Source: Microbulbifer harenosus
GTDB lineage: Bacteria; Pseudomonadota; Gammaproteobacteria; Pseudomonadales; Cellvibrionaceae
Direction of reading: 5' to 3'
Assembly: GCF_005771435.1 (NCBI RefSeq)
Contig: NZ_VANI01000009.1
Span: 1-64,000 of the forward strand
DNA length: 64,000 nt
The position numbers and the translations under genes were made by a program. Shown here piece after piece: positions 37,643-46,592 of the stretch (the stretch's first letter is position 1; each line of letters begins with the position of its first letter). The notes beneath the pieces were generated by a model. The model did not search any database. It was not told the origin of the DNA and worked only from the letters and a program-made list of their open reading frames with translations.

Positions 37643-38593
37643 ATGACCGCTGCGCTCTCCATCAAGAACCTCGAAAAAACCTACGACAACGGCTTCCAGG
37701 CGCTCAAGGGCATCAGCTTTGAAGTGCAGCCTGGAGATTTCTTCGCCCTGCTGGGCCCCAACGGCGCCGGCAAGTCCACCACTATTGGCATTCTTTGTTC
37801 ACTGGTGCGTAAGACTGGTGGCGAGGTGTCGATCTTCGGCATCGACATCGACCGGGATTTTCCCGCGGCCAAGCAAATGCTCGGCGTGGTGCCGCAGGAG
37901 TTCAATTTCAGCCAGTTTGAAAAGGTGTACGATATTGTCTGCACCCAGGGTGGCTTTTACGGCATGCCGCGCGCGCTGGCCGAAGAGCGCACGGAAAAAT
38001 ATCTGCGCAAGCTGGGCCTGTGGGACAAGCGCAACGCCCAGGCGCGTATGCTGTCCGGCGGTATGAAGCGGCGGCTGATGATTGCCCGCGCGCTGATCCA
38101 CGAGCCGCGCCTGCTGATTCTCGATGAACCCACCGCAGGTGTGGATATCGAACTGCGCCGTTCCATGTGGGAGTTCCTGCAGGAGATTAACGCCCAGGGC
38201 ACCACCATCATTCTCACCACCCACTATCTGGAAGAGGCGGAGAGCCTGTGCCGGAATATCGCCATTATCGATAAGGGCGATATTATCGAGAACACTTCGA
38301 TCAAATCCCTGATCAAGACCCTGAATAAAGAGGTGTTCATTCTCGACAGCCGCGAGATCCTGAGTGCGACGCTGGACTTTGGTGACTTTGAAGGTCGCCG
38401 TCTGGACGAGCATAGCCTGGAGGTGACCGTAGAGAAGGGGCAGTCCCTGTCCGACCTGTTCGCGCATTTGAGTGCACAGAATATTTCCGTGACCAGCATG
38501 CGCAACCGCGCCAATCGCCTTGAGGAGTTGTTTGTTTCCCTGCTGGCACAAAACAAAATGCAGGAAGCCGCAAACAAGGAGGTGAAGTCATGA
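37643..38593 (+). CDS. ABC transporter ATP-binding protein (YadG-like)
   Basis: 316 aa. Walker A GPNGAGKST, Q-loop VVPQEFNFSQFEKV, signature LSGGMKRRLMIARAL, Walker B LLILDEPTAGVD, H-loop LTTHYLEEAE. The C-terminal 90 residues are an extension (KEVFILDSREILSAT..) as in DrrA/YadG-type two-gene exporters. Pairs with the permease, starting at ATGA with it. Likely exports a lipid, polysaccharide or drug; substrate unknown. Confidence 0.95.
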   Translation: MTAALSIKNLEKTYDNGFQALKGISFEVQPGDFFALLGPNGAGKSTTIGILCSLVRKTGGEVSIFGIDIDRDFPAAKQMLGVVPQEFNFSQFEKVYDIVCTQGGFYGMPRALAEERTEKYLRKLGLWDKRNAQARMLSGGMKRRLMIARALIHEPRLLILDEPTAGVDIELRRSMWEFLQEINAQGTTIILTTHYLEEAESLCRNIAIIDKGDIIENTSIKSLIKTLNKEVFILDSREILSATLDFGDFEGRRLDEHSLEVTVEKGQSLSDLFAHLSAQNISVTSMRNRANRLEELFVSLLAQNKMQEAANKEVKS

Positions 38594-39363
38594 GCCCGCA
38601 ACTGATCTGGACCTCCTTCTCCACCATACTCCGCCGCGAAGTGCGGCGCTTTACCCGCATCTGGCCGCAGACGCTGGTGCCACCGGTCATCACCATGTCC
38701 CTGTACTTCGTCATCTTCGGCGCGCTGATCGGCAGCCGTATCGGTGACATGGGCGGCTTCTCTTATATGGAGTTCGTGGTGCCGGGGCTGATCATGATGG
38801 CGGTGATCACCAACTCCTACGCCAATGTGGTTTCGTCGTTTTACAGTGCCAAGTTCCAGCGCAATGTCGAGGAACTGCTGGTCTCACCGACACCCAACTG
38901 GGTGGTAATGGCCGGTTATGTGCTGGGCGGTGTGGCCCGCGGTCTGATCGTCGGCTTTATTGTGACCTTGATCGCGCTGATCTTCACATCGTTGAGTGTG
39001 CAGCATATCGGGGTGACGATCCTGATTGTGTTCCTGACGTCGGTGCTATTTTCCCTTGCTGGATTTATCAACGCGATTTTTGCCAACAGCTTCGACGATA
39101 TTTCCATCATTCCCACGTTTGTGCTCACACCGTTGACCTATTTGGGTGGAGTGTTTTATTCCATCGAGCTGCTATCGCCATTCTGGCAGGGGTTGTCGAA
39201 GCTGAACCCGATCCTGTATATGGTTAACGCCTTCCGCTACGGCGTGCTCGGCGTTTCCGATATCCATGTGGGCTGGGCCTTTGCCGGCGTGCTGGTGTTT
39301 ATCACTTTGCTTTCCGGCTGGGCGCTGCATCTGATGAAACACGGCAAGCGTTTGCGTCATTAA
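38590..39363 (+). CDS. ABC-2 type permease (YadH-like)
   Basis: 257 aa, six helices. ABC2_membrane signature region EFVVPGLIMMAVITNSYANVVSSFYSAKFQRNVEELLVSPTPNWVVMAGYVLGG, and a C-terminal LTPLTYLGGVFYSIELLSPFWQGLSKLNPILYMVNAFRYG. Starts in the stop of the ATPase gene (ATGA). Homodimer expected with the ATPase. Confidence 0.95.
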   Translation: MSPQLIWTSFSTILRREVRRFTRIWPQTLVPPVITMSLYFVIFGALIGSRIGDMGGFSYMEFVVPGLIMMAVITNSYANVVSSFYSAKFQRNVEELLVSPTPNWVVMAGYVLGGVARGLIVGFIVTLIALIFTSLSVQHIGVTILIVFLTSVLFSLAGFINAIFANSFDDISIIPTFVLTPLTYLGGVFYSIELLSPFWQGLSKLNPILYMVNAFRYGVLGVSDIHVGWAFAGVLVFITLLSGWALHLMKHGKRLRH

Positions 39364-39372
39364 TTGGATTTG

Positions 39373-39431
39373 GTTCGCCTGCAAGGCAGGCTCCTACAGT
39401 GCACTTTGTAGGAGCCTGCTTGCAGGCGAAC
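39373..39431. repeat. REPIN (inverted pair of Pseudomonas-type REP elements)
   Basis: gttcgcctgc.aaggcaggctcctaca and tgtaggagcctgcttgcaggcgaac in inverted arrangement, separated by gtgcactt. The same REP is at 58600-58624 and 59376-59442. It lies between the ABC exporter and queF. No REP-associated tyrosine transposase (RAYT) is in the window. Confidence 0.92.
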
Positions 39432-39450
39432 AAATTGATCGAGCAGAAAC

Positions 39451-40281
39451 ATGAACCGAGAAGACTGGCAAAACCTTCCCCTGGGTCAGGAGACCCGCTA
39501 CGAATCGAGCTACAATCCCAAGCTACTGCACCCCATTCCGCGCTCGGTGTCGCGTGCACAGTTGGGGCTGGAAGGGCAGGTGCTGCCATTTACCGGCGCG
39601 GATGAGTGGTGGGGATTTGAGCTTTCGTGGCTGAACCCAAAAGGTGTGCCACAGGTGGCCGTTGCCCGGTTCCGCTTCGCAGCATCGAGCCCGGCGATGA
39701 TTGAATCGAAATCCTTCAAGCTGTATCTGAACTCCTTCAACCAGAGCGAGTTCCCCTCGCGGGAAGCGGTTCAGGCGACGCTGGAAAAGGATCTGAGCGC
39801 GGCCGCCGGCAGCGATGTGGCGGTGACCCTGTTCGATGTGGAAGACACCGCGCTCGACGTGCACAAGCCCGTGGGGTTCTGTCTGGATGGGCTGGATATC
39901 GAAGCCCGCACTTACCAGCCCGACGCTGCGTTGTTGAAGCTGGAGGAGGGTGGTAAAGCGGTGGAAGAAGTCCTTTACAGCCACCTGTTGCGCAGCAATT
40001 GCCCGGTAACCGGCCAACCCGATTGGGCCACCGTTACGATCGAGTACCGCGGCCCAGCGCTGGACCGGGCTGCGCTGCTCGCCTACATCATTTCTTTCCG
40101 TGAGCACCAGGATTTTCACGAGCACTGTGTAGAGCGCATCTACTGCGACCTGCAGAATCTGGCAGAGTTTGAAACGCTCACCGTGTGCGCCCGCTATACC
40201 CGCCGCGGCGGTCTGGACATCAATCCGCTGCGCACCTCAACCGGCGAAATCGCTTTTCCAGGGCGCTTCGCGCGGCAATGA
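39451..40281 (+). CDS. queF: NADPH-dependent 7-cyano-7-deazaguanine reductase (QueF, bimodular)
   Basis: 276 aa, the two-module type II form. Catalytic cysteine in LRSNCPVTGQPDWATV; QueF motif SFREHQDFHEHCVERIYCDL with the conserved Glu/His pair. Start ATG 39451. Reduces preQ0 to preQ1 for queuosine of tRNA. No preQ1 riboswitch is recognisable in the leader, which is occupied by a REPIN. Confidence 0.97.
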   Translation: MNREDWQNLPLGQETRYESSYNPKLLHPIPRSVSRAQLGLEGQVLPFTGADEWWGFELSWLNPKGVPQVAVARFRFAASSPAMIESKSFKLYLNSFNQSEFPSREAVQATLEKDLSAAAGSDVAVTLFDVEDTALDVHKPVGFCLDGLDIEARTYQPDAALLKLEEGGKAVEEVLYSHLLRSNCPVTGQPDWATVTIEYRGPALDRAALLAYIISFREHQDFHEHCVERIYCDLQNLAEFETLTVCARYTRRGGLDINPLRTSTGEIAFPGRFARQ

Positions 40282-40297
40282 CACGGGATGGAATGGG

Positions 40298-40349
40298 AAA
40301 GTAAGGGAGAAAAGTAAGGGAGAAAAGTAAGGGAGAAAAGTAAGGGAGG
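40298..40349. repeat. 13-bp minisatellite, four units
   Basis: aaagtaagggaga x3 and a fourth ending gg, all exact otherwise, between convergent queF and the cyclase gene. A candidate variable-number tandem repeat. Confidence 0.9.
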
Positions 40350-40376
40350 TGTGGGCGTCGAAGTCCGCCCACGAAA

Positions 40377-41771
40377 TCAGATAATCACTTTGCTCTTCAG
40401 GCGCTCCTGCGCCTTCTGCAGCGCTTGCAGTACCTTGTCCTTGTCGTAGTTGCGGATCTTGTCCAGATCCAGGTGCATGGCGAAGCCCGGTGCATGCTCT
40501 TCCAGATAGCTCAGCTGGCCGCCAAGGTTTTTGCGCAAATCAGTTACCGAGTACACCTTAACCGGGGTGCTGAATCCCTTTACGCTCACGTGGCCTTTGT
40601 CTCGGCACATCACCGTCTGTTTGATCATTGCCCAGGTTTCGTGGCTGATCAAAATTTCGCCCGGCTCCGCCGCGCTTTCCAGTCGTGCGGCCAGGTTCAC
40701 GTGGGTGCCCATCACCGTATAGGTCTGGTAATCCGCGGTGCCGAATACCCCCACGGTGCAGTAACCGGTGTTGATGCCGATGCGGATCTGCAGGGGGTGG
40801 GAAATTCCCTGGTCGTACCATTCCTGCATCATTTCCCGCACCCGTTTGCGCATCGCCAGTGCCATGGCCACGCAGCGCAGTGCGTCGGATTTGGGGCCTT
40901 TGCTCTGATCGTCTCCGAACACCACCATCACGGCGTCGCCGATGAATTTGTCGATGGTGCCACCGTAGTGGGCGACGATTCGGGACATCTCGGTCAGGTA
41001 ATTGTTCAGCAGGCGGGTAAGGGTTTCCGCCTCCATCTCCTCGCTCAGCTGGCTGAAATCCTTGATATCGGAAAAGAACACGGTCAGCAGCTTGCGTTCG
41101 GTCACGATATCTTTTTCTTTGCCGCTGGTTACCGAGCGCCACAGGCGTTTGGACAAGTAGCGGGAGAGCTTGTAGCTGGCCAGGTTGGCCGTGCGCTGTT
41201 CCTTGTGCAGTTGCTGGTTATCCGCCTTCAGGCGCGAGATCTGCTTGTGTGTATAGAAGGCGTAGCAACAGAAGTAGGTAAATACCCCGATCAGGCTCGC
41301 GGCACTGATATTCAGATCCGCATTCACCACCAGTGCCGGCCGGTGGATCAGGTAGCCGATGGCCACACCCAGCAGCATCGCCGTGTTGTGCTCAAACCAG
41401 CAGCGCCCGCCGCCCTCGGTCAGGGCATTGAACTGGATCATGGTGAGGAACAGCAGGCAGGGCAGAAGGCTGAAGTTGGACATCGCCATCGCCATGCCGA
41501 TCAGCAATGCGTCGCTGAAGGCGAGCCAGCGGCGCACTTCCGCGCTGCTGTCCGGGTCGCTGCGCCGTCCGATCTGGTAGGCGATGGGGATGTAGCCTAG
41601 CAGCAGGGCGGCCATGGCCAGCTGCATCAGGGTGTTCTGGGTAAAGACGGAGGACCAGTTGATGCTGTTCAGAAGGGTACCCGATGCCGCAAAACAGATC
41701 AGGGCGCGGAAATAGAGCGGATACCGGGACTCCGTCTGGTGGCCGCTGGTTTCTTCTGGCGGATTCTGCAT
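40377..41771 (-). CDS. Membrane class III adenylate cyclase
   Basis: 464 aa. The N-terminal ~200 residues hold about six hydrophobic helices (ALICFAASGTLLNSINW, LMQLAMAALLLGYIPIAYQI, ALLIGMAMAMSNFSLLPCLLFL..), then a short coil and a cyclase homology domain. Metal aspartates in FFSDIKDFSQL and FIGDAVMVVFGDD, adenine-binding Lys in TIDKFIGD and Thr in YTVMGTHV, transition-state Asn and Arg in VNLAARLE. The Thr suggests class IIIb, which can be bicarbonate-responsive. Makes cAMP, tying membrane or environmental sensing to a CRP-like regulator. Confidence 0.92.
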   Translation of the reverse strand: MQNPPEETSGHQTESRYPLYFRALICFAASGTLLNSINWSSVFTQNTLMQLAMAALLLGYIPIAYQIGRRSDPDSSAEVRRWLAFSDALLIGMAMAMSNFSLLPCLLFLTMIQFNALTEGGGRCWFEHNTAMLLGVAIGYLIHRPALVVNADLNISAASLIGVFTYFCCYAFYTHKQISRLKADNQQLHKEQRTANLASYKLSRYLSKRLWRSVTSGKEKDIVTERKLLTVFFSDIKDFSQLSEEMEAETLTRLLNNYLTEMSRIVAHYGGTIDKFIGDAVMVVFGDDQSKGPKSDALRCVAMALAMRKRVREMMQEWYDQGISHPLQIRIGINTGYCTVGVFGTADYQTYTVMGTHVNLAARLESAAEPGEILISHETWAMIKQTVMCRDKGHVSVKGFSTPVKVYSVTDLRKNLGGQLSYLEEHAPGFAMHLDLDKIRNYDKDKVLQALQKAQERLKSKVII

Positions 41772-42097
41772 GAACGCTGGATCTTATCTGATAGCTTGGT
41801 CTGGGACGTCCGGAGCCTGTTGTTTTTTCTCTGACTGGCCAGCTCTGCAGGCTCGGCTCAGTTTATCTCTCGACGTTAAATTCAGCGCTTTGGTAGCAAT
41901 TTCGAGGGATGGGTCACGGACAGGCGCAAAGTTTACCCTCATGAACACGGGAAAGCGACGGGCAATCGGGACAAGTTCCTAATATTAGATGTTCGTCTGG
42001 CATCGGAATCTCTCCGCCATGGGGTAGAATCTCGCACTTTTCATGGCCCGATACTCAGTGTCTCGGTGCCAATGGTAACCAGATTCAGGAGGCAACC
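41772..42097. other. Intergenic stretch between divergent cyclase and nitroreductase
   Basis: About 325 bp presumably containing both promoters. No gene or repeat recognised; the nitroreductase has AGGAGG seven bases upstream. Confidence 0.4.
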
Positions 42098-42670
42098 ATG
42101 GACGCACTGGAAGCGCTGCACAACCGCGTATCAATCGGCGCACTGACAGACCCGGCCCCTAGTCGCGCGCAGCGCAACAATATTTTCCGCGCCGCTCTAC
42201 GCGCCGCAGACCACGGAAACCTGCGTCCCTGGCGCTTCCTTGTAATAGAAGGGGAGGCCCGCAAGCGCCTTGGGGAGATCTACTTAAGCGCCAGTGAGAG
42301 CAGCGCGACCGCGGGCGAACCGCTGAGCGACGCCCAACGTGAGCGCTTCCTCGCCATGCCCCTGCGGGCGCCCCTGCTTCTCGTTGCCGTCACCCGTCTG
42401 CAGGAACACCCCAAAGTTCCGCTCAATGAGCAGCGCATGTCCACGGCTGGCGCCGTGCAGGCCATGCTCACCGCCGCTTTTGCCGAAGGCGTCGGCGCCT
42501 ATTGGCGCACCGGTGAGCTTGCCGAGAACCGCCAGGTCGCCCGTGCCCTCGGCCTCGCCGACAACGAAGAGATCAGCGGCTTCATCTACATGGGCACCCC
42601 GCAAAAAGCCCCGCGCCCCGCACCGGAACTTGCCGTGAGCGATTTCTTTGCCGACTGGCAGGGCGAATAA
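42098..42670 (+). CDS. Nitroreductase family protein (YdjA-like)
   Basis: 190 aa. Small minimal-type nitroreductase fold: HNRVSIGALTDPAPS near the N-terminus, RAADHGNLRPWRFLVIEG for the FMN site, TAGAVQAMLTAAFAEGVGAYWRTGELAENRQVARALGL and EISGFIYMGTPQKAP. Matches YdjA, one of the smallest nitroreductases. FMN- and NAD(P)H-dependent; physiological substrate unknown. Clear AGGAGG upstream. Confidence 0.9.
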   Translation: MDALEALHNRVSIGALTDPAPSRAQRNNIFRAALRAADHGNLRPWRFLVIEGEARKRLGEIYLSASESSATAGEPLSDAQRERFLAMPLRAPLLLVAVTRLQEHPKVPLNEQRMSTAGAVQAMLTAAFAEGVGAYWRTGELAENRQVARALGLADNEEISGFIYMGTPQKAPRPAPELAVSDFFADWQGE

Positions 42671-42723
42671 GTCCACAGGGCGCACACAGAGAGGCGGCTG
42701 GCAGGATTTTTTTCGAAATGCAC

Positions 42724-42752
42724 TTGCACCCACCGCCGCCTTTCTGTAAAGT
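42724..42752 (+). promoter_or_regulatory. Promoter of tRNA-Ser
   Basis: TTGCAC (42724-42729), 17-bp spacer, TAAAGT (42747-42752), with a GC-rich tract (gcgctcgc) afterwards. The transcript would have a leader of about 110 nt before the tRNA. Confidence 0.6.
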
Positions 42753-42775
42753 TCGCGCTCGCTGATCGGGGAGCT

Positions 42776-42871
42776 ATGTTACTGATTAGCAAGGCAAAAC
42801 GCCGACGAGCCCGCAAGCGTGCGGACGGTAAGCTCGCTAAACAAACCGTGACAACGCATACAATTTGGTGA
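42776..42871 (+). CDS. Possible 31-aa leader ORF before tRNA-Ser
   Basis: ATG start six bases after GGGGAG, encoding a very basic peptide (MLLISKAKRRRARKRADGK .. THTIW) that stops five bases inside the tRNA gene. No known family; it may be a chance frame in the tRNA leader. Confidence 0.2.
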   Translation: MLLISKAKRRRARKRADGKLAKQTVTTHTIW

Positions 42872-42954
42872 GGTGTCCGAGTGGTCGAAGGAGCACGCCT
42901 GGAAAGTGTGTATATCGAAAGGTATCGAGGGTTCGAATCCCTCCCTCACCGCCA
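42867..42954 (+). tRNA. tRNA-Ser (anticodon GGA)
   Basis: 88 nt class II tRNA with encoded CCA: acceptor ggtgagg / cctcacc, long variable arm (tatatcgaaaggtatcg), anticodon loop ctGGAaa, T arm gagggttcgaatccctc. Reads UCC/UCU. Confidence 0.97.
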
Positions 42955-43011
42955 CATACGAAAAAAAGCCCGGCTATAAGCCGGGCTTTTTCGTATGTGG
43001 CGGTGAGGGAG
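42941..43011. repeat. Palindrome joining tRNA-Ser 3' end, terminator and an inverted copy of the 3' end
   Basis: ctccctcaccgccacatacg + a7 + gcccggc on the left pairs with gccgggc + t5 + cgtatgtggcggtgagggag on the right. The arms of about 32 bp differ only by two extra A, around a loop tataa. The central part (gcccggct / gccgggc then T5) is the tRNA terminator; the outer part is a reversed copy of the last 14 tRNA bases plus the six that follow. Confidence 0.93.
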
Positions 43012-43182
43012 ATTTGGATGAGAACCCCGTTCGAGCCGGAGGCGCATAGCGCCGGAGACCAGCGAGCGCAGCGAAGCTAATCCCTCCCTCGCGGGTTCGA
43101 TCAACTCGCAATGCGAGTTGAGACCGAGGCGTAGGCGAGCCCGCAGAATCAAAACACGCCTGAGCGTGTTTTGATTCCATAT
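43012..43182. repeat. Cluster of stem-loops downstream of tRNA-Ser
   Basis: Series of small inverted repeats: cggaggcgc/gcgccgg, caactcgc/gcgagttg, gaatcaaaacacgc/gcgtgttttgattc (43146-43159 with 43164-43177, perfect 14-bp stem, ctga loop). The piece aatccctccctcgcgggttcga at about 43080 partly echoes the tRNA T arm and 3' end. No gene here. Confidence 0.6.
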
Positions 43183-43382
43183 TGCACTGCCGTAGCGATC
43201 CCATCTCAATCTTCGGCTACGAATTTGTCGGGTTTTCCAAATTTTTCCTGAATCTTGGTGAATTATTTCTGCTTGGGCTGATCCCGTTTGGGTTTCTTGT
43301 GCGGGTAATTTACTGTGCGCTCAGGGATGGGGCACCGACAGGCAGGAATTGAGGAGATATTTCAGATAGCCAGCTTGTGAAA

Positions 43383-43415
43383 GGCGGCCACTCCAACCCA
43401 GTTGGAGTGGCCGCC
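43383..43415 (-). terminator. Terminator-like hairpin after the RND pump operon
   Basis: Perfect stem ggcggccactccaa / ttggagtggccgcc with a short loop, then ttt on the minus strand, 10 bp past the RND stop. Confidence 0.65.
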
Positions 43416-43424
43416 ACCAGCTCA

Positions 43425-46400
43425 TCAGTCCGCAGCCACCACATTCCCCTGAGCAGCATCCCCGCCCCGGGCAAACAGCCTCAGCTTGAGTCTTCCAAAA
43501 AACGCGCTGATATCCACCCCGACCCCATACATGGCCGGCACCAACAGCAGCGTCACAAAGAAGGCCACGAACACCCCGAACGCCAGTGCAATCACAATCG
43601 GCTGCAGGAACGCGGCCTGGATGCTGCGCTCCAGCATCATCGGCAGCAGGCCGACAATGGTAGTGACAGTGGTGAGCAGAATGGGGCGGAAGCGGGATAC
43701 GCCGGCCTCGACGATGGCTTTCAGTGGTTCCACACCTTTTTCCCGCAGGCGGTTGCACTGGTCCATCAATACCAGGTTGTCATTCACCACCACACCCGCT
43801 GCCGCGGCGATACCGAAGTAACTGAAGATGGCCATGGTCATGCCCATGACACCGTGCCCCAGAATAGCGCCAATAAAGGCAAAGGGAATGGCCACCAGGA
43901 TCAGGATCGGCTGGAAGTAGCTGCGGAAAGCGACTGCCAGCAGGCTGTACATCGCGAAGAAGGCCATGACGTAGAGGCCGAGTACTTCCTGGATAAAGCG
44001 TTTCTCTCCCTCGGCCTGGCCGACGGCGCCGCGCACAATGCCCGGGTAGCGCTTTTCCCAATCCGGGAAGAAGTTCTCTTCCAGATCTTTCATGATGTCG
44101 CCGCGCACGTCGTCTTTGAGGTCTGCCATCACGCGTGCGGCTCGGTTGCCGTTCCAGCGCTGAATGCGTTTGATGCCAGGCGCGTATTCGAGGTCGGCCA
44201 CCGCCAGCAGCGGTACTTCGCGGCCGTCGGTAGTACGCACGCGGAAGTCCTTTAGACTCTCAATGGAGCGGCGGGATTCCAGCGGGTAGCGCACCATGAC
44301 TTTCACGTCCTGGCCGGCGCGGGGCAGGCGCTGCACTTCTTCCCCGTAATAAGCCTGCCGAACCTGACGATTTACTTCCGCCAGTGTCAGGCCAAGTTTG
44401 GTGGCACCGGGCTTGAGGTCGATGCGGATTTCTTCCGATGCACCTTCAAGGTTGTTGCGCACATCGTAGAGGCTTTCATAGGTTCGCAGTTTGGATTCCA
44501 GGTCCGCTGTTGCCTCGCGCAGTACATCCAGATCCGGGTGGCGAATGGAGAGTTCAAAGCCTGGACCGTTGTTGTTCAGCGAGTATTGCACCGAGACTTC
44601 TTTTGCATCCGGTACGTCGCCAAGCAGTTCGCGCAGGCGCAGGGCGGCGTCCTTTGCGGTCATGGAGCGGGTTTCCGGCGGTGCCAGCTGCACGATGGCC
44701 ATCACACTGTCGCGGCGGGAACGGGTATACCAGTTCTCGATGAGGGCATTTTCACCGGATTTGCCTTGTTCAATGGCACTCTGGTTAACTTCTTCCTCAA
44801 GGCGCTTTTCCGCATCCTGTAATTGTGCCAGGACCTCCAGCGCGCGGCTGTAGGGAGCGCCCTCGGGCATCACCACGTTGACGATGATCTGGTCGGATTC
44901 GATATCCGGCATAAACCCTTTTTTCACCCAGCCGCTGCCGAATGCACCGAAGCCGATCATCATGACCGCAATAAAAATGCTGACAGTAAGGTAGCGGCGC
45001 TCCACAGCCCAGCTGCCGATGCGGCGGTAGTGGGTCTGCGCAAAGTGCACGATGCCGTCGGCGATGCGATTCTGTACGCGGCCAAAGCGGCCCGGGTTGG
45101 TCTGCGGTTTCAGGTTGTTGAGGTGTGCCGGCAGAATAAAGAGTGCCTCGATCAGCGAGAACAGCAGCGCAAGGATTACTACCCAGGTGATATGCCGGGT
45201 AAATTCGCTGGTGGAACCACTGATGAAAATCCACGGCAGGAACGCGAGGATGGTAGTGAGCACCGCGAAAATTACCGGTTTTGCCACCAGTTGCGTACCG
45301 AGTGTCGCCGCATTGAGACTGCCACCGGGGTGTTGGTGCTCCGGGTTTTCGGACTCGGTGTGGATGCTCTCGCCGACCACGATGGCGTCGTCCACGACGA
45401 TACCGAGCACCAGCAGGAATGCGAAGGTAGACAGCATGTTCAGGGATACCCCCACGCTGGGCAGCAGCACAAAGGCGCCCGCGTAGGCGGTGCCGATACC
45501 GATGGATACCCAGAAGGCCACTTTCGGGCGCAGGCTGAACACCAGCACCAGCAGTACCAGCAACAATCCCTGGAAGGCAGAGCTGCCGATGGTTTCCATG
45601 CGGCCCTTGAAGTCTTCGGCGTTGTCGGTCCAGAGTGTGAGTTTTACGCCTGCGGGCAGGGTTTCACTGCGATCCTTGATCCATTTGCGGATGGAGTCGG
45701 ATGCGGTGACGATGTCCATGGTCTCGGTGCTCATGACCTGCAGCAGTACCGCCGGCTCACCATTCAGAGTGGCGAGGATCTCGTTGTCTTCGAAGCCATC
45801 CACCACTTTGGCCACATCACCCACGCGGATGGTGCCGCCGTCGGCGGTCTGGCGCACGATGATGTTGGCGAAATCCTGTTCGCTGTCCGCCTGGTTGCGT
45901 ACTTTCAGCTGGTAGCTGCCCACCTCGGTGCGCACGGTGCCAGCGGACTGATTGATGGAGCTGTTGCGGATCGCATCCGCCAGGTCCTGGAAAGTCATGC
46001 CATAGCGGCGCAGGGCCTGCTCGCTCACTTCGATCGACACTTCTTCCATGCGCGTGCCGAACAGCTCCACCACGGAAATAGCGGGCAAGGTAGCCACTTC
46101 GCGGCGCAGCTGTTCCGCCAGCCGTTTCAGTTCACGCTCGCCCACATTGCCGTGTAGTGCCACGCGGATGAATTCTTCGCGATTCACCCATTGGTGTACC
46201 TGCGGTGGTTCAATATCGCGGGGGAACGACGAGATGCCGTCCACACGGATCTTCACGTCGTTCATGAAGCGGGAAAAGTCCACGGAGGTTTCCGCGAGGA
46301 TATACACCTCGCCCATGCCCTCGGAGGATGTAGAACGGACCCAGTCGATATTGTCGAGGTCGCTTACGGCTTCCTCGACACGGGAGACGATCTGTTCCTC

Positions 46401-46580
46401 CACTTCCTGCGGCGCGGCGCCGGGCCAGGACACCCGGATTTCAAGGCCGGGGAAGCGGACCTGCGGGTCCATTTCCCGTTCCATACTGAAAAAGCCAAGT
46501 ACACCGGCCACCAGAATGCCGACCATGGCCAAATTGGCGGCCACGCTGTTGCGCGCCCACCAGGCAATCAAACTGTTCAT
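43425..46580 (-). CDS. RND efflux transporter, inner-membrane permease (HAE-1-like)
   Basis: 1051 aa, twelve helices and two large periplasmic loops as in AcrB relatives. N-terminal MNSLIAWWARNSVAANLAMVGILVAGVLGFF; proton-relay aspartates in GIVVDDAIVVGE of helix 4; a second repeat with AAAAGVVVNDNLVLMDQCNRLR in helix 10-11. Not the heavy-metal (HME, CusA) group by sequence feel. It needs an adaptor (next gene) and a TolC-type channel, which is not encoded here. Twelve bases downstream of the adaptor gene. Confidence 0.95.
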   Translation of the reverse strand: MNSLIAWWARNSVAANLAMVGILVAGVLGFFSMEREMDPQVRFPGLEIRVSWPGAAPQEVEEQIVSRVEEAVSDLDNIDWVRSTSSEGMGEVYILAETSVDFSRFMNDVKIRVDGISSFPRDIEPPQVHQWVNREEFIRVALHGNVGERELKRLAEQLRREVATLPAISVVELFGTRMEEVSIEVSEQALRRYGMTFQDLADAIRNSSINQSAGTVRTEVGSYQLKVRNQADSEQDFANIIVRQTADGGTIRVGDVAKVVDGFEDNEILATLNGEPAVLLQVMSTETMDIVTASDSIRKWIKDRSETLPAGVKLTLWTDNAEDFKGRMETIGSSAFQGLLLVLLVLVFSLRPKVAFWVSIGIGTAYAGAFVLLPSVGVSLNMLSTFAFLLVLGIVVDDAIVVGESIHTESENPEHQHPGGSLNAATLGTQLVAKPVIFAVLTTILAFLPWIFISGSTSEFTRHITWVVILALLFSLIEALFILPAHLNNLKPQTNPGRFGRVQNRIADGIVHFAQTHYRRIGSWAVERRYLTVSIFIAVMMIGFGAFGSGWVKKGFMPDIESDQIIVNVVMPEGAPYSRALEVLAQLQDAEKRLEEEVNQSAIEQGKSGENALIENWYTRSRRDSVMAIVQLAPPETRSMTAKDAALRLRELLGDVPDAKEVSVQYSLNNNGPGFELSIRHPDLDVLREATADLESKLRTYESLYDVRNNLEGASEEIRIDLKPGATKLGLTLAEVNRQVRQAYYGEEVQRLPRAGQDVKVMVRYPLESRRSIESLKDFRVRTTDGREVPLLAVADLEYAPGIKRIQRWNGNRAARVMADLKDDVRGDIMKDLEENFFPDWEKRYPGIVRGAVGQAEGEKRFIQEVLGLYVMAFFAMYSLLAVAFRSYFQPILILVAIPFAFIGAILGHGVMGMTMAIFSYFGIAAAAGVVVNDNLVLMDQCNRLREKGVEPLKAIVEAGVSRFRPILLTTVTTIVGLLPMMLERSIQAAFLQPIVIALAFGVFVAFFVTLLLVPAMYGVGVDISAFFGRLKLRLFARGGDAAQGNVVAAD

Positions 46581-46592
46581 GGATGGGCTCCC

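Noticed and set aside
39364..39450. preQ1 riboswitch upstream of queF
   Set aside because: The leader is filled by a REPIN; no H-type pseudoknot pattern with an A-rich tail was found.
40425..41600. Long plus-strand ORF of 391 aa antisense to the adenylate cyclase
   Set aside because: Its His/Gly/Val-rich translation is the typical antisense shadow of a GC-rich gene; the real gene has all cyclase catalytic residues.
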